DNA of 64,000 nucleotides from Dryocola clanedunensis subsp. sulfonylureivorans (GTDB lineage Bacteria > Pseudomonadota > Gammaproteobacteria > Enterobacterales > Enterobacteriaceae). The position numbers and the translations under genes are program-made. This document shows positions 52,735 to 62,723 of the stretch, piece by piece. The stretch lies in assembly GCF_016756775.1 (NCBI RefSeq), contig NZ_JAERMU010000010.1, positions 124,001 through 188,000 of the forward strand, in the 5' to 3' direction. Numbering within the stretch: the stretch's first letter is position 1; the number at the start of each line of letters is the position of its first letter. Under the pieces are notes generated by a model that had not been told where the DNA came from, made no database searches, and was given only the letters and a program-made list of their open reading frames with translations.

Positions 52735-54150
52735 ATGAAAATCAAAACTCGCTTTGCGCCAAGCCCAACGGGCTATCTGCACGTCGGCGGCGCCCGTACT
52801 GCTCTTTATTCCTGGCTTTTTGCTCGTAACCACGGCGGCGAGTTTGTGCTGCGTATTGAAGATACCGATCTCGAACGCTCCACCCCGGAAGCCATCGAAG
52901 CAATTATGGATGGTATGAATTGGTTGAGCCTGGAGTGGGATGAAGGCCCGTACTTCCAGACCAGGCGCTTTGACCGCTATAACAGCGTCATTGATGAAAT
53001 GCTGGAAGCAGGGACAGCCTATAAGTGCTACTGCTCTAAAGAACGTCTTGATGCGCTGCGTGAAGAGCAAATGGAAAAGGGCGAGAAGCCGCGCTACGAC
53101 GGCCGCTGCCGTCACGGTCATGAACAGCATGAAGCTGGTGAGCCATGCGTGGTGCGTTTTGCTAACCCGCAGGAAGGTTCGGTTATTTTTGATGACCAGA
53201 TTCGTGGCCCAATCGAATTCAGCAACCAGGAGCTGGACGACCTGATTATCCGTCGCACCGACGGTTCACCCACCTACAACTTCTGCGTCGTGGTGGACGA
53301 CTGGGATATGGAAATCACCCACGTCATTCGTGGTGAAGACCATATCAACAACACTCCACGCCAGATCAACATTCTTAAAGCGCTGAATGCGCCGGTTCCT
53401 TTGTACGGTCACGTGTCGATGATCAACGGTGACGACGGTAAAAAACTGTCTAAACGTCACGGTGCGGTCAGCGTCATGCAGTACCGCGACGACGGCTACC
53501 TGCCGGAAGCGCTGCTGAACTACCTGGTGCGTCTGGGATGGGCGCATGGCGATCAGGAGATCTTCACCCGTGAAGAGATGATCGAGCTGTTCGATTTGAA
53601 AACCGTCAGTAAATCCGCCAGCGCATTCAACACTGAGAAGCTGCAGTGGCTGAACCATCACTACATTAACCATCTTGCGCCTGAATACGTAGCAACCCAG
53701 CTGCAATGGCATATTGAGCAGCAGAACATTGATACCCGCAACGGCCCGGAGCTGGCTGATCTGGTGAAACTGCTTGGTGAACGCTGCAAGACGCTTAAAG
53801 AGATGGCCGAAACCTGCCGCTACTTCTACGAAGACTTTAGCGAATTTGATGCTGATGCCGCGAAGAAGCACCTGCGCCCGGTTGCCCGCCAGCCGCTGGA
53901 AGTTGTTCGTGACAAACTGGACGCGCTGACGGTCTGGACGGCGGAAAATGTCCATAACGCTATCCAGGCGACAGCAGACGAACTGGAAGTTGGCATGGGG
54001 AAAGTTGGCATGCCGCTACGAGTGGCGGTCACCGGTGCTGGCCAGTCTCCTGCACTGGATGTCACCGTGCATGCGATTGGTAAACAGCGCTCCGTTGCGC
54101 GCATCAATCAGGCGCTGGGCTTTATTGCCGAGCGCGAAGCACAGCAGTAA
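52735..54150 (+). CDS. gltX: GltX, glutamyl-tRNA synthetase
   Basis: 471-aa class I synthetase, E. coli length. HIGH-type motif [11 protein letters not shown] at residues 9-19, KMSKS-type motif KKLSKRH near 237, and the zinc-site residues CYCSKERL...CRH. Complete. Divergent from the tRNA operon and followed by repeat-element copy 2. Confidence 0.98.
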   Translation: MKIKTRFAPSPTGYLHVGGARTALYSWLFARNHGGEFVLRIEDTDLERSTPEAIEAIMDGMNWLSLEWDEGPYFQTRRFDRYNSVIDEMLEAGTAYKCYCSKERLDALREEQMEKGEKPRYDGRCRHGHEQHEAGEPCVVRFANPQEGSVIFDDQIRGPIEFSNQELDDLIIRRTDGSPTYNFCVVVDDWDMEITHVIRGEDHINNTPRQINILKALNAPVPLYGHVSMINGDDGKKLSKRHGAVSVMQYRDDGYLPEALLNYLVRLGWAHGDQEIFTREEMIELFDLKTVSKSASAFNTEKLQWLNHHYINHLAPEYVATQLQWHIEQQNIDTRNGPELADLVKLLGERCKTLKEMAETCRYFYEDFSEFDADAAKKHLRPVARQPLEVVRDKLDALTVWTAENVHNAIQATADELEVGMGKVGMPLRVAVTGAGQSPALDVTVHAIGKQRSVARINQALGFIAEREAQQ

Positions 54151-54163
54151 GCCACCGTTAGCT

Positions 54164-54358
54164 AAAAAACCGGCACCCTTGGGTGCCGTCAGACTGATGA
54201 CAAACTCATACCGAATGAAATTCGAAAAGATCTCACCAAATAAATAACCAGGAAAATCAAGTCATTGATTTTCGGCTGCTAACCACAAAGAAGGAAAAAC
54301 CACGTTTTTTCCTTCTTTGTCAGCAATCTACCGGCACCCTTGGGTGCCGGTTTTTTTA
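54164..54358. repeat. Terminator-flanked 138-bp repeat element, copy 2
   Basis: Core 54190-54327, the same length as copy 1 (41249-41386), beginning CAGACTGATGACAAAC and ending TTTGTCAGCAAT in both. It is flanked by CCGGCACCCTTGGGTGCC on the left and CCGGCACCCTTGGGTGCCGG plus seven T residues on the right. Internal stems AAAATCAA/TTGATTTT and ACAAAGAAGGAAAAA/TTTTTCCTTCTTTGT are kept, while the middle differs from copy 1 at many positions. It sits between convergent gltX and yfeC. Confidence 0.85.
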
Positions 54359-54697
54359 TTCGTTATCGCGGATATTCAACCGCATCAGCACGCCGGCAAT
54401 TCCTTCACGCACGATCAGCGCTGAGAGTTTCTGCTGTTCGGCATCCGACATCTGCTTCACCGAATTTACTAGCAACCCCTCGAGCGAGGAATCATTAACG
54501 GTATAAGTCCCCTGACGGTCGTAAGCCCGCTTCGCGCTGTTGATAAAATCCTGGACTCGTTCATCGATGTGGATGAGGCGCGCTTTTCCGCCCTGAACGC
54601 CCGGTTTTTTGCTCGTCGTCCAGTTCTCTTTGCGCACCCATTTGTTGATGGTCTGGCGGCTGTAGCCGGTCAGTATGGCCAATTCTTCAGGTGTCAT
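54356..54697 (-). CDS. yfeC: YfeC, DUF1323 putative DNA-binding protein
   Basis: 113-aa protein with an N-terminal helix-turn-helix (MTPEELAILTGYSRQTINKW) and the conserved KPGVQGGKARLIHID. The ATG at 54697 matches the family start; a GTG five codons upstream (54712) is possible. The sister gene yfeD, next to it in K-12, is absent. Targets unknown. Its stop overlaps the outer edge of the repeat element. Confidence 0.85.
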   Translation of the reverse strand: MTPEELAILTGYSRQTINKWVRKENWTTSKKPGVQGGKARLIHIDERVQDFINSAKRAYDRQGTYTVNDSSLEGLLVNSVKQMSDAEQQKLSALIVREGIAGVLMRLNIRDNE

Positions 54698-54934
54698 TCG
54701 TCCCTTGAGCACAATGCTATCCTTAGGTGAAGAGTGGTTATTAGTGGTTCATATTATGCGATCCTTTTACAGGAAACTGTGACAGGATTAACTACGCAGG
54801 GCTGAGATGCAATCTGGATCTCACTGAGTTGTTTGCTTTTTCGGCGATTGATCGCAGATGAAGAATTTGCCGTTGACACTGTTTGATGGGTTTCATATGA
54901 TGCCGCCCGTCAACACGACACGTTTTTACGGTTC

Positions 54935-55010
<76 letters not shown>

Positions 55011-55053
55011 AATCTTTACCAGCAAGATTTGCACCGTTTAAACAACCCTTCGT

Positions 55054-55129
<76 letters not shown>

Positions 55130-55136
55130 AAATTTA

Positions 55137-55165
55137 AAACCCTCGCCTTATGGCGGGGGTTTTTG
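55137..55165 (+). terminator. Terminator after the tRNA-Ala pair
   Basis: AAACCCTCGCC-TTAT-GGCGGGGGTTT with one mismatch, then TT. The following 250 nt up to pdeA are AT-rich, with no gene seen. Confidence 0.85.
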
Positions 55166-55414
55166 CTTTCTGATACCCCAAAAATGAGTCCATTCAGCGG
55201 ATTAAACTATTAAAGATTCTTAAATTTGCTTTTTTGGCGAATGATATTCGTTTAAAGATTAATAAAGGGAAGTATGTCTATTTTGTTTAATTATAGGAGG
55301 AAGGCGTCAGTTAATTCTTAAGGTGGAGGGATGACACTTGATTTGTGTAATATATAGACGTATTCTTCTCCTCTATATAATGAAAAAAAACACATAACAC
55401 TAACATCCCTACCT

Positions 55415-57616
55415 ATGAGTTTTCACAAAGTGGTTAGAAAATCTGTTATTTCATTGGTGTTATGTTTACTGCTTACGCCATTTGCCCGCTATATCTCGCC
55501 TGAGACCATTCTGGGTGGAAGTAAGATTTATCTTGCTTATCTGCCTTTTAGCGTGATGATTTCGCTGCTTTTTATTTTTGGTCGCGCGGCAATCCTGCCA
55601 TTGTTGATTGGCTCAACGATGACGTTCTCGTACATCCTTGATCTCAACCCCGTTCAGCTGATTGTGTTTGTCTGTTGTTTACTCCTTCCCTTGTTTTTAT
55701 CTTGTGGCATCGCCCGTTATTATCTTGGTTCGCGTTGGCGTTTTTCTATAACAAATAAAGGGATGGGGGTAAGAATATTCTGGTTGGGATTTTTCTGCCC
55801 GTTCGTAATTAAATTAACGATGTATGTGGTTGGGCGTTTTATCAATTATCCTCCCGCGCTTTCACCCTTCTTTGGCGAAAGCAGTAAAATATACAGCGTC
55901 ATCGACCTGCAAAACCTTATTGCCGCTTCGCTGATTTTTACCATGCTGATCTACTATCCGTTGCGCATGGCGCTAAACCCGCACTATGCGCTCGCCTTCT
56001 GGCGTCGGTGTATCATGCGATATCTCACGCCTGCGCGTCGGGTCTCTTCTGTTTGCTGGGGCGGTACCTGGGCGGCCTTTCTGGTGCTGTTATGCAGTTC
56101 ATACAAGTCGACGCTTATCGCCGGTTATCTCGTACCGTTGATTTTTGTTCTGTTTACGCTTGGCATCCGGCATATGGGGCCACGGCTCATTGCTTTATTG
56201 TGGGGGATTTCGGCCTGGCTCCTGTTGACCTACAACAAAGGCTTTTTGCAGGGCGTAAATACTGAGTTTTCGCTGGCATTTACCCTTTCCGTGATTATTT
56301 CATTCACCGTCTGTATCCTCTACATGACGATGATTTTCCACAAGAATGAATGGATGAAACGGGTTTACCATCTTCAGGCGATGACTGACCCGTTAACCCA
56401 GCTGCCCAACCTGCGTGCGCTTGAAGAGCATTTCAAATGTTTCCCGACCGGCGTGCTGTGCTGCCTGAGAATGTCGAACCTTGAGTTCCTGAGCCGTCAT
56501 TACGGTTTAATGATGCGTATACACTGTAAGCGCGAGATCACTCAGCTGCTTAAACCGTGGCTGAATGAGGGGGAGCAAATTTTTCAGCTCCCAGGCTGTG
56601 AGCTGCTGATATTCCTGCAGGGGGCCGAGTCGCAGGCGCGGCTAAATCACATGGTCGATTTGCTAAATAATAAAAAAATCCACTGGCACAACAGCATGCT
56701 GGAAATCGAATATGGTGCCTCTTATTGCCTGTCCGATGGTGATTTTAACGAGCTGCACCGTACCCTTGGACAGTTAAGCTATCTGGCGGAGCAGGCCTGT
56801 TCTGAGAATAAGGTATTGAGTCTTAATACCCAGGTTGAGGCCGTTTCGGATGAGACAACGGAGCGCGTGCTGCTGCTGCATAAAGTCAAACATGCACTTA
56901 ATGCAGACGATGAACAGTCGCTTCAGCTCTACGCGCAGCCTATTGTTGACCAGCACGGTCATGGTTATAAAGAAATTCTGACCCGCATGTTCTTTAAAGA
57001 TGAGATGATCACGCCAGATAAATTTATCCCCATCATTGCGGAGTTTAACCTTAGCGTTCGCTTTGACATGTTAGTGATGAGTAAACTTATCACCCATCTG
57101 CGTGAGCAGGTCGGCGGGACTACGCAGGCTCAGTTCTCGGTGAATCTGATGCCCTTTACGCTAATGCAAAAAGACATCGCTCAGCAAATCGTTAGCTTGT
57201 TTGCCACCAATGGGGTGCCAACCAGCGCAGTGATCATTGAAGCCACGGAAGAACAGGCGTTTTCCAACTCCGAAACATCCATTCAGAACATTACCCTGCT
57301 GCGCGAAAATGGCTTCAAAATTGCCATCGATGATTTCGGCACAGGCTATGCTAACTACGAGCGGCTCAAAAAGCTGCAGGCCGATATCATTAAAATTGAC
57401 GGTTGTTTCATCAAGGATATCGCCTCGGACTCGCTGGATATCATGATTGTGAAATCAATCAGCGATCTGGCCCATGCTAAAGGGTTAAGCGTAGTGGCCG
57501 AATTTGTTGAAACCAGCGAGCAGCGGACAATATTGTTGGATCTTGGGGTTCAGTACCTGCAAGGGTATTTGCTGGGCAAACCAGAGCCTCTTGTTGGCCT
57601 TCATTCCCGCACATAG
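55415..57616 (+). CDS. pdeA: PdeA (YfeA), membrane c-di-GMP phosphodiesterase
   Basis: 733 aa (E. coli about 729). An N-terminal MASE1-like sensor with eight or more spans (about residues 10-305), then a degenerate GGDEF domain (LPGCELLIF where RxGGDEF is expected, near 392-401), then an EAL domain with the catalytic residues kept: KEILTRM (E520), SVNLMP, EATEEQAF, IDDFGTGYANYERL, IIKIDG, VAEFVET and QGYLLGKP. So it should hydrolyse c-di-GMP but not make it. The signal sensed is unknown. It is followed 41 nt later by a diguanylate cyclase not found here in K-12. Confidence 0.92.
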   Translation: MSFHKVVRKSVISLVLCLLLTPFARYISPETILGGSKIYLAYLPFSVMISLLFIFGRAAILPLLIGSTMTFSYILDLNPVQLIVFVCCLLLPLFLSCGIARYYLGSRWRFSITNKGMGVRIFWLGFFCPFVIKLTMYVVGRFINYPPALSPFFGESSKIYSVIDLQNLIAASLIFTMLIYYPLRMALNPHYALAFWRRCIMRYLTPARRVSSVCWGGTWAAFLVLLCSSYKSTLIAGYLVPLIFVLFTLGIRHMGPRLIALLWGISAWLLLTYNKGFLQGVNTEFSLAFTLSVIISFTVCILYMTMIFHKNEWMKRVYHLQAMTDPLTQLPNLRALEEHFKCFPTGVLCCLRMSNLEFLSRHYGLMMRIHCKREITQLLKPWLNEGEQIFQLPGCELLIFLQGAESQARLNHMVDLLNNKKIHWHNSMLEIEYGASYCLSDGDFNELHRTLGQLSYLAEQACSENKVLSLNTQVEAVSDETTERVLLLHKVKHALNADDEQSLQLYAQPIVDQHGHGYKEILTRMFFKDEMITPDKFIPIIAEFNLSVRFDMLVMSKLITHLREQVGGTTQAQFSVNLMPFTLMQKDIAQQIVSLFATNGVPTSAVIIEATEEQAFSNSETSIQNITLLRENGFKIAIDDFGTGYANYERLKKLQADIIKIDGCFIKDIASDSLDIMIVKSISDLAHAKGLSVVAEFVETSEQRTILLDLGVQYLQGYLLGKPEPLVGLHSRT

Positions 57617-57657
57617 CCACCGGGCGGCGCAGGATTATTAAAGGGTAGGTAGTCAGC

Positions 57658-59292
57658 ATGCCAGCAGCGAATCGTCTCCGTTTACCTCTGGTAAAAACGC
57701 TTCGTGTCATTCACTTGTGTTTCATTTTCGTTTTTCTGCTCACCACCTTTCTCTTCTGGCAGCAGGGCGAGCTTTTTAACCATGGTTACCGTACGAGCCA
57801 GCTGAGCCATCTCGAAAGCGTCATTGCGCGCCTGGAAAGTCGTGCAAAATACAAAATCGACAATTTGCGCTACCTGCAACGGATCTTTATCGAGGCGATG
57901 GACGATCCTCTCTTCCCCGGTAGGGTTCGGATCCCGACAGAAATAACCGGCGAGAAAGGGAATGCTTCGCTGCTGATCAGTAATTTGCCGCTGCCCGAGA
58001 GCCACACCATGACCGGTGAGCAGGGTGATGAGAATGCGATGCAAATCAAACATGAGCTTTACGCGCTGCGTAAAATTCAGGATCTTTTCCCGCTTGCCAG
58101 CGATGCCGGAGAAATGCGGGAGGACATCTATTACATCTCCCGTAAAGGGGAGTTTATCGCCTCTCTTTCCGACGAGATCAACATGCAGCTCATTCGCAGC
58201 TACAACCCGCGCAGGAAAGAGGGGACGTTTATCATGGCGTCACCGATGTTAAATCCGCAGCGCAAGGCGTTCTGGACACGGCAGAACATTGCCGGGACAC
58301 ACGATACGCTGGTTAACGGCGCGGTACCGGTAGATTTTCGTGGTGAATGGGTTGGGCTTTTGGGCGTAGCGATATCGGATGAAAGTATCAAAAAGCTGCT
58401 TAACGATTCGCTGCCGGAAAATACGCAAAGCGATTATCAGCTTTTTGACGATCGTCTTAATACGTTGACCGCATCGGCAGGCGCACTGAACAAGGTTCAC
58501 CTGACACCCGAACAGCTGCGATTAATTGGTAAGCAGCTGGAGCACTCCCGGCGGGGGACAATACGCTTTGGACAAGTCTATGCCACCTTTGGGGTTGTTG
58601 GTGCCACGCAAAGCGTATTGATAAGCACCCAGACCTTACGGCAGGGGCTGCATGAAGATTTTGGGCGATTCAGCCTGCTCCTGCTGGTGATGTGGGTCAC
58701 CTTTGTACTGCTGCTCTGGGCCTCACACCGCGTTATTTGCCGGCTGGTGCGCAATATGGGTGGGTTGCAGCGAGAGATGCACTGGCATGCCTACCATGAT
58801 GAACTTACCGGCGCGCTGAATCGCCGTGGGTTCTTTGAGAAGACGGCCCAGCAAAATCCTCAATACAAAAACTATGCGCTGGTGCAAATCGATCTTGATT
58901 ACTTCAAGAGAGTGAACGATCGCTATGGGCATCAGGCTGGTGATAATGTGCTACAGCACGCGACACAGTGCATACAACGAGCTATTCGCGGCAAAGACGT
59001 GTTGGGGCGGCTTGGCGGAGAGGAGTTCTGTGTCTTCCTGCCGGATACTCAGCTTGACGCTGGTGAAGCGGTGGCGCTGCGCATCAAAAAACATCTCGAA
59101 TTCTCACCGTTGACGTTAAGCAACGGAATGCAAATTACCCTCACCGCATCTCTGGGCGTGGCTGCCCACGGAGAACACGACGACTACACTCTGGAGCAAA
59201 TCCAGTCGCTTGCCGATGCGCGGCTTTATCGTGCCAAGCAGAGAGGGCGAAATCAGGTCTGTGCGGATGGCGAAGACGAATCGCAGGCATAA
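57658..59292 (+). CDS. Membrane-bound diguanylate cyclase with periplasmic sensor
   Basis: 544 aa. TM1 about residues 17-34, a periplasmic region about 35-335 with a PDC/Cache-like look (YYISRKGEFIASLSDEIN, WVGLLGVAIS), TM2 about 338-356, then a GGDEF domain. The active-site motif is GGEEF (453-457), with an RxxD inhibitory site (R444-D447) five residues before it, so an active, product-inhibited cyclase is expected. YHDELTGALNRRGFF marks the domain start. The layout resembles DgcJ-type cyclases, but I do not recognise an orthologue. Probably cotranscribed with pdeA. Confidence 0.88.
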   Translation: MPAANRLRLPLVKTLRVIHLCFIFVFLLTTFLFWQQGELFNHGYRTSQLSHLESVIARLESRAKYKIDNLRYLQRIFIEAMDDPLFPGRVRIPTEITGEKGNASLLISNLPLPESHTMTGEQGDENAMQIKHELYALRKIQDLFPLASDAGEMREDIYYISRKGEFIASLSDEINMQLIRSYNPRRKEGTFIMASPMLNPQRKAFWTRQNIAGTHDTLVNGAVPVDFRGEWVGLLGVAISDESIKKLLNDSLPENTQSDYQLFDDRLNTLTASAGALNKVHLTPEQLRLIGKQLEHSRRGTIRFGQVYATFGVVGATQSVLISTQTLRQGLHEDFGRFSLLLLVMWVTFVLLLWASHRVICRLVRNMGGLQREMHWHAYHDELTGALNRRGFFEKTAQQNPQYKNYALVQIDLDYFKRVNDRYGHQAGDNVLQHATQCIQRAIRGKDVLGRLGGEEFCVFLPDTQLDAGEAVALRIKKHLEFSPLTLSNGMQITLTASLGVAAHGEHDDYTLEQIQSLADARLYRAKQRGRNQVCADGEDESQA

Positions 59293-59296
59293 AAAA

Positions 59297-59319
59297 ACCG
59301 GAGCATAAAACTCCGGTTA
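59297..59319. terminator. Hairpin after the diguanylate cyclase gene
   Basis: AACCGGAG-CATAAAA-CTCCGGTT, a perfect 8-bp stem preceded by an A-run. The T-run is weak on the plus strand but good on the minus strand. Confidence 0.65.
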
Positions 59320-59330
59320 CAACTCTTTTC

Positions 59331-59406
59331 GTAGGCCGGATAAGCGTAGCGTCATCCGGCATAGCTACCGTCACAGGTGGATAACGCTTACGCTTCTCCA
59401 CCCTAC
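59331..59406. repeat. REP pair between the cyclase gene and nupC
   Basis: GTAGGCCGGATAAGCGTAGC with GTCATCCGGC, then an inverted unit GGTGGATAACGCTTACGCTT ending CCACCCTAC, between convergent genes. Confidence 0.82.
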
Positions 59407-59419
59407 AAATTTACGGCTC

Positions 59420-60607
59420 TTACAGGAACAGCGCCGCAATCGATGCAGACAGGATGCTCACCAGCGTAGAGCCATAAACCAGCTTCAGACCAAAGCGGGA
59501 AACCACGTTACCCTGCTCTTCGTTCAGACCTTTAATCGCACCGGCGATGATGCCGATGGAAGAGAAGTTCGCGAAGGAGACCAGGAACACGGACAGGATA
59601 CCTTCCGCACGTGGAGACATGGTGCTGGCAAGCTTCTGCAGATCCATCATCGCCACGAATTCGTTAGACACCAGCTTGGTTGCCATAATAGAGCCAACCT
59701 GCAGCGCTTCGTGAGCCGGCACGCCCATTACCCAGGCAATCGGGTAGAAGATGTAGCCCAGAATCCCCTGGAAGGAGATACCCAGAACGGCCGCAAACAG
59801 CGCGTTCAGTGCGGAAATCAGCGCGATGAAGCCAATCAGCATTGCCGCAACGATAATCGCCACTTTGAAGCCTGCCAGAATGTATTCACCCAGCATTTCG
59901 AAGAAGCTTTGCCCTTCGTGCAGGTTAGACATCTGCAGGTTTTCTTCGCTCTCATCAACGCGGTAAGGGTTGATAAGCGACAGGACGATAAAGGTGCTGA
60001 ACATGTTCAGTACCAGCGCCGCAACGACATACTTAGGGTCAAGCATGGTCATGTACGCGCCGACGATGGACATGGAGACGGTAGACATCGCGGTTGCCGA
60101 CATGGTGTACATGCGGTTGCGGGACATCTTGCCAAGAATATCCTTATAAGCGATGAAGTTCTCTGACTGTCCCAGAATCAGCGAGCTTACGGCGTTAAAG
60201 GATTCCAGCTTGCCCATGCCGTTGACTTTCGACAGCAGGGTACCGATGAAGCGGATGACGATCGGCAGAATACGGATATGCTGCAAAATCCCGATCAGCG
60301 CGGAGATAAAGACGATAGGGCAGAGTACTTTCAGGAAGAAGAAGGCGAGTCCTTCGTCATTCATCTTACCGAATACAAAGTTTGTCCCTTCATTAGCGAA
60401 GGCCAGCAGCTTCTCAAACATCTCAGAGAACCCTTGCACGAAGCCAAGGCCGATTGAGGAGTTAAGGAAGAACCACGCCAGAATCATTTCAATCACTAAT
60501 AATTGAATAACAAAGCGAATACGAATTTGCTTGCGGTTAGGGCTAACCAGCAAAGCAAGCAGCGCAACCACTGCAAGCGCTAAAACAAAGTGCAGAACGC
60601 GGGACAT
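59420..60607 (-). CDS. nupC: NupC, nucleoside:proton symporter
   Basis: 395-aa CNT-family transporter for pyrimidine nucleosides and adenosine. Conserved segments [35 protein letters not shown] and [16 protein letters not shown] are intact. About five residues are missing against the remembered E. coli protein in the loop before [12 protein letters not shown] ([10 protein letters not shown] here), an external, tolerant position. GGAGCAAAT precedes the ATG. Confidence 0.95.
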   Translation of the reverse strand: MSRVLHFVLALAVVALLALLVSPNRKQIRIRFVIQLLVIEMILAWFFLNSSIGLGFVQGFSEMFEKLLAFANEGTNFVFGKMNDEGLAFFFLKVLCPIVFISALIGILQHIRILPIVIRFIGTLLSKVNGMGKLESFNAVSSLILGQSENFIAYKDILGKMSRNRMYTMSATAMSTVSMSIVGAYMTMLDPKYVVAALVLNMFSTFIVLSLINPYRVDESEENLQMSNLHEGQSFFEMLGEYILAGFKVAIIVAAMLIGFIALISALNALFAAVLGISFQGILGYIFYPIAWVMGVPAHEALQVGSIMATKLVSNEFVAMMDLQKLASTMSPRAEGILSVFLVSFANFSSIGIIAGAIKGLNEEQGNVVSRFGLKLVYGSTLVSILSASIAALFL

Positions 60608-60901
60608 ATTTGCTCCAAATATGAGGCAGGTTTAATTTCGTTGCACATTCTATGAAACAAGCAATAAGAAAACGAGACTAATCGCACACTATAGTGATGA
60701 CATGTGACGGATAGCAAAATTAGTGATCAACCATACATTTCTGCTATGTTAAGTAAAGAAGCTAAAAGTTGCGTCAGCGCACATTACGCTAACATATCAG
60801 GGTGCCGCCGCGATTTTCGTTAACAGCTATGCAGAACCCAAAACTTCCCGCCATTGTTTTCAGCTATCAGAGCAATCCAGACAAACTTTACCGATGAACT
60901 T
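60608..60901. other. nupC-mntH divergent intergenic region
   Basis: About 290 AT-rich bases before the mntH operators, with no gene. Half-sites TGTGA (near 60703) and AGTGATCAA (near 60721) could be part of the CRP/CytR control known for nupC, but no full CRP palindrome is clear. Confidence 0.4.
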
Positions 60902-60950
60902 GATAATCATTCTCATTTTGATAGCATGAAACATAGCAAAGGCTATATCT
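60902..60950 (+). promoter_or_regulatory. Fur-like and MntR operators before mntH
   Basis: GATAATCATTCTCATTTTG (60902-60920) matches 14 of 19 positions of the Fur box. The 22-bp stretch at 60929-60950, with halves AAACATAGC and GGCTATATC, is an MntR-type palindrome with a diverged right half. Both fit the known repression of mntH by Fur-Fe and MntR-Mn in enterics. Confidence 0.75.
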
Positions 60951-60962
60951 CAGAGGCAGAAG

Positions 60963-62201
60963 ATGACCAACAGTCGTATTGATACCAGCAGTGGAAAAAC
61001 TGCCCGCAGGCTGCGACTGGCGCTGATGGGGCCGGCGTTCATTGCCGCCATTGGCTACATCGATCCGGGCAACTTCGCCACCAACATTCAGGCAGGGGCC
61101 AGTTTCGGCTATAAGCTGCTGTGGGTTGTGGTATGGGCAAACCTGATGGCGATGCTGATCCAGGTACTCTCCGCTAAGCTCGGCATCGCCACCGGTAAAA
61201 ATCTCGCCGAACATATTCGTGACCACTACCCGCGCCCCGTTGTCTGGCTGTACTGGATCCAGGCAGAAATTATCGCGATGGCGACGGATCTGGCAGAGTT
61301 CATCGGTGCGGCCATCGGTTTCAAGCTCATTCTGGGCGTCTCCCTGCTGCAGGGGGCGGTGCTGACCGGCATTGCTACCTTCCTGATCCTCATGCTCCAG
61401 CAGCGGGGCCAGAAGCCGCTCGAGAAGGTTATCGGCGGGCTATTGCTGTTTGTGGCCGCCGCCTACATCGTTGAGCTTATCTTCTCGCAGCCGAAATTTA
61501 TCGAGCTGGGCAAAGGCATGCTGATCCCAAGCCTGCCAACCAGCGAGGCTGTATTTCTGGCCGCCGGGGTGCTGGGGGCAACGATCATGCCGCACGTTAT
61601 CTATCTGCACTCCTCGCTGACCCAGCACCTTCATGAGGGAAACCGGGCTGAAAAGTATTCAGCAACCAAATGGGACGTCGCCATTGCCATGACCATCGCA
61701 GGCTTTGTGAATCTGGCGATGATGGCAACGGCTGCGGCGGCGTTTCACTTCTCGGGCCATACCGGCGTTGCGGATCTTGACCAGGCCTATCTGACGCTGG
61801 AACCGCTGCTCAGCCATGCGGCAGCCACTATCTTCGGTCTGAGCCTGGTCGCGGCGGGCCTGTCGTCTACGGTTGTGGGAACGCTGGCGGGGCAGGTGGT
61901 GATGCAGGGATTCGTGCGGTTTTACATTCCACTGTGGGTACGCCGGGCAATTACCATGGCACCATCATTTATCGTCATCCTGATGGGGCTGGACCCGACC
62001 CGCATTCTGGTGATGAGCCAGGTGCTGCTGAGCTTCGGGATTGCGCTGGCGCTGGTGCCGCTGCTGATCTTTACCAGCAATAAACAGCTGATGGGCGAAC
62101 TGGTGAATACCAGAATCGTGAAGCAGGCGGGATGGGCAATCGTGGTGGTTGTTGTGGCGCTGAATCTGTGGCTTATCGTCGGGACTTTGCTGGGGCTGTA
62201 A
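60963..62201 (+). CDS. mntH: MntH, proton-coupled Mn2+ transporter (NRAMP)
   Basis: 412 aa as in E. coli, eleven spans. Metal-site motifs are DPGN in [14 protein letters not shown] (TM1) and MPH in [13 protein letters not shown] (TM6). Imports Mn2+ under manganese or iron limitation and oxidative stress. Divergent from nupC; followed by a perfect 12-bp terminator hairpin. Confidence 0.98.
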   Translation: MTNSRIDTSSGKTARRLRLALMGPAFIAAIGYIDPGNFATNIQAGASFGYKLLWVVVWANLMAMLIQVLSAKLGIATGKNLAEHIRDHYPRPVVWLYWIQAEIIAMATDLAEFIGAAIGFKLILGVSLLQGAVLTGIATFLILMLQQRGQKPLEKVIGGLLLFVAAAYIVELIFSQPKFIELGKGMLIPSLPTSEAVFLAAGVLGATIMPHVIYLHSSLTQHLHEGNRAEKYSATKWDVAIAMTIAGFVNLAMMATAAAAFHFSGHTGVADLDQAYLTLEPLLSHAAATIFGLSLVAAGLSSTVVGTLAGQVVMQGFVRFYIPLWVRRAITMAPSFIVILMGLDPTRILVMSQVLLSFGIALALVPLLIFTSNKQLMGELVNTRIVKQAGWAIVVVVVALNLWLIVGTLLGL

Positions 62202-62202
62202 A

Positions 62203-62229
62203 AAACCTCTCCCCGAGGGGGAGAGGTTT
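62203..62229. terminator. Terminator between mntH and ypeC
   Basis: AAACCTCTCCCC-GAG-GGGGAGAGGTTT, a perfect 12-bp stem directly after the mntH stop, serving both convergent genes. Confidence 0.85.
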
Positions 62230-62237
62230 ATAAACTT

Positions 62238-62570
62238 TTAATGATGATGTCCGTGGCCGTGTCCGCGCCCATGGCCCCTTCCGCGTCCGCGGTGGTCGTC
62301 ACGGTCGTTCCAGCCCGCGCGATACCCTTTCTCATAACTGTTACGGCCGCGATCCCAACCGCGGTGGTGGTGCCAGCCACGATCGCGCCATTCATAGTTA
62401 CGGTGCCAGTAATCACGGTCACGCCAGTCACGACCATCCCAGTAATTACCGCGATAATCCTGATCGCCGATGTTTAACTTCACCGACGGTAACAGGGTGA
62501 TTTCGCCCGCATTCGCGACCAGCGGTGCGGACGCCAGCAATGCAACTGCAAGAATCAGTGACCTGAACAT
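62238..62570 (-). CDS. ypeC: YpeC, secreted His/Arg-rich DUF2502 protein
   Basis: 110 aa. Signal peptide [21 protein letters not shown], then [15 protein letters not shown], a [18 protein letters not shown] segment and a C-terminal tail of alternating Gly, Arg and His ending GHGHGHHH. Periplasmic, function unknown; the His-rich tail could bind metal. The ATG at 62570 follows GGAGAGAG. Lies next to mntH as in E. coli. Confidence 0.88.
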   Translation of the reverse strand: MFRSLILAVALLASAPLVANAGEITLLPSVKLNIGDQDYRGNYWDGRDWRDRDYWHRNYEWRDRGWHHHRGWDRGRNSYEKGYRAGWNDRDDHRGRGRGHGRGHGHGHHH

Positions 62571-62685
62571 ACTCTCTCCTTCACTCACGGTAGCCGCCGG
62601 GGCGGCCTGTTAACGCAATATTAATAGGAGGTAAACGAGTGTTTCATCGCCACAACTCTTAAATCACTTTTTACAGCATTTTTTG

Positions 62686-62713
62686 CTAAAAGAGCCGAAT
62701 GTTTCATCGGCTC
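62686..62713 (-). terminator. Terminator after the aldo/keto reductase gene
   Basis: On the minus strand GAGCCGA-TGAAACAT-TCGGCTC followed by TTTTAGC. Confidence 0.75.
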
Positions 62714-62723
62714 GGGTAAGCGT

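Noticed and set aside
54713..54934. Possible mobile-element insertion between yfeC and the tRNA-Ala genes
   Set aside because: No inverted repeats, direct duplications or tRNA-end duplication were found; the gap is plain promoter-type sequence.
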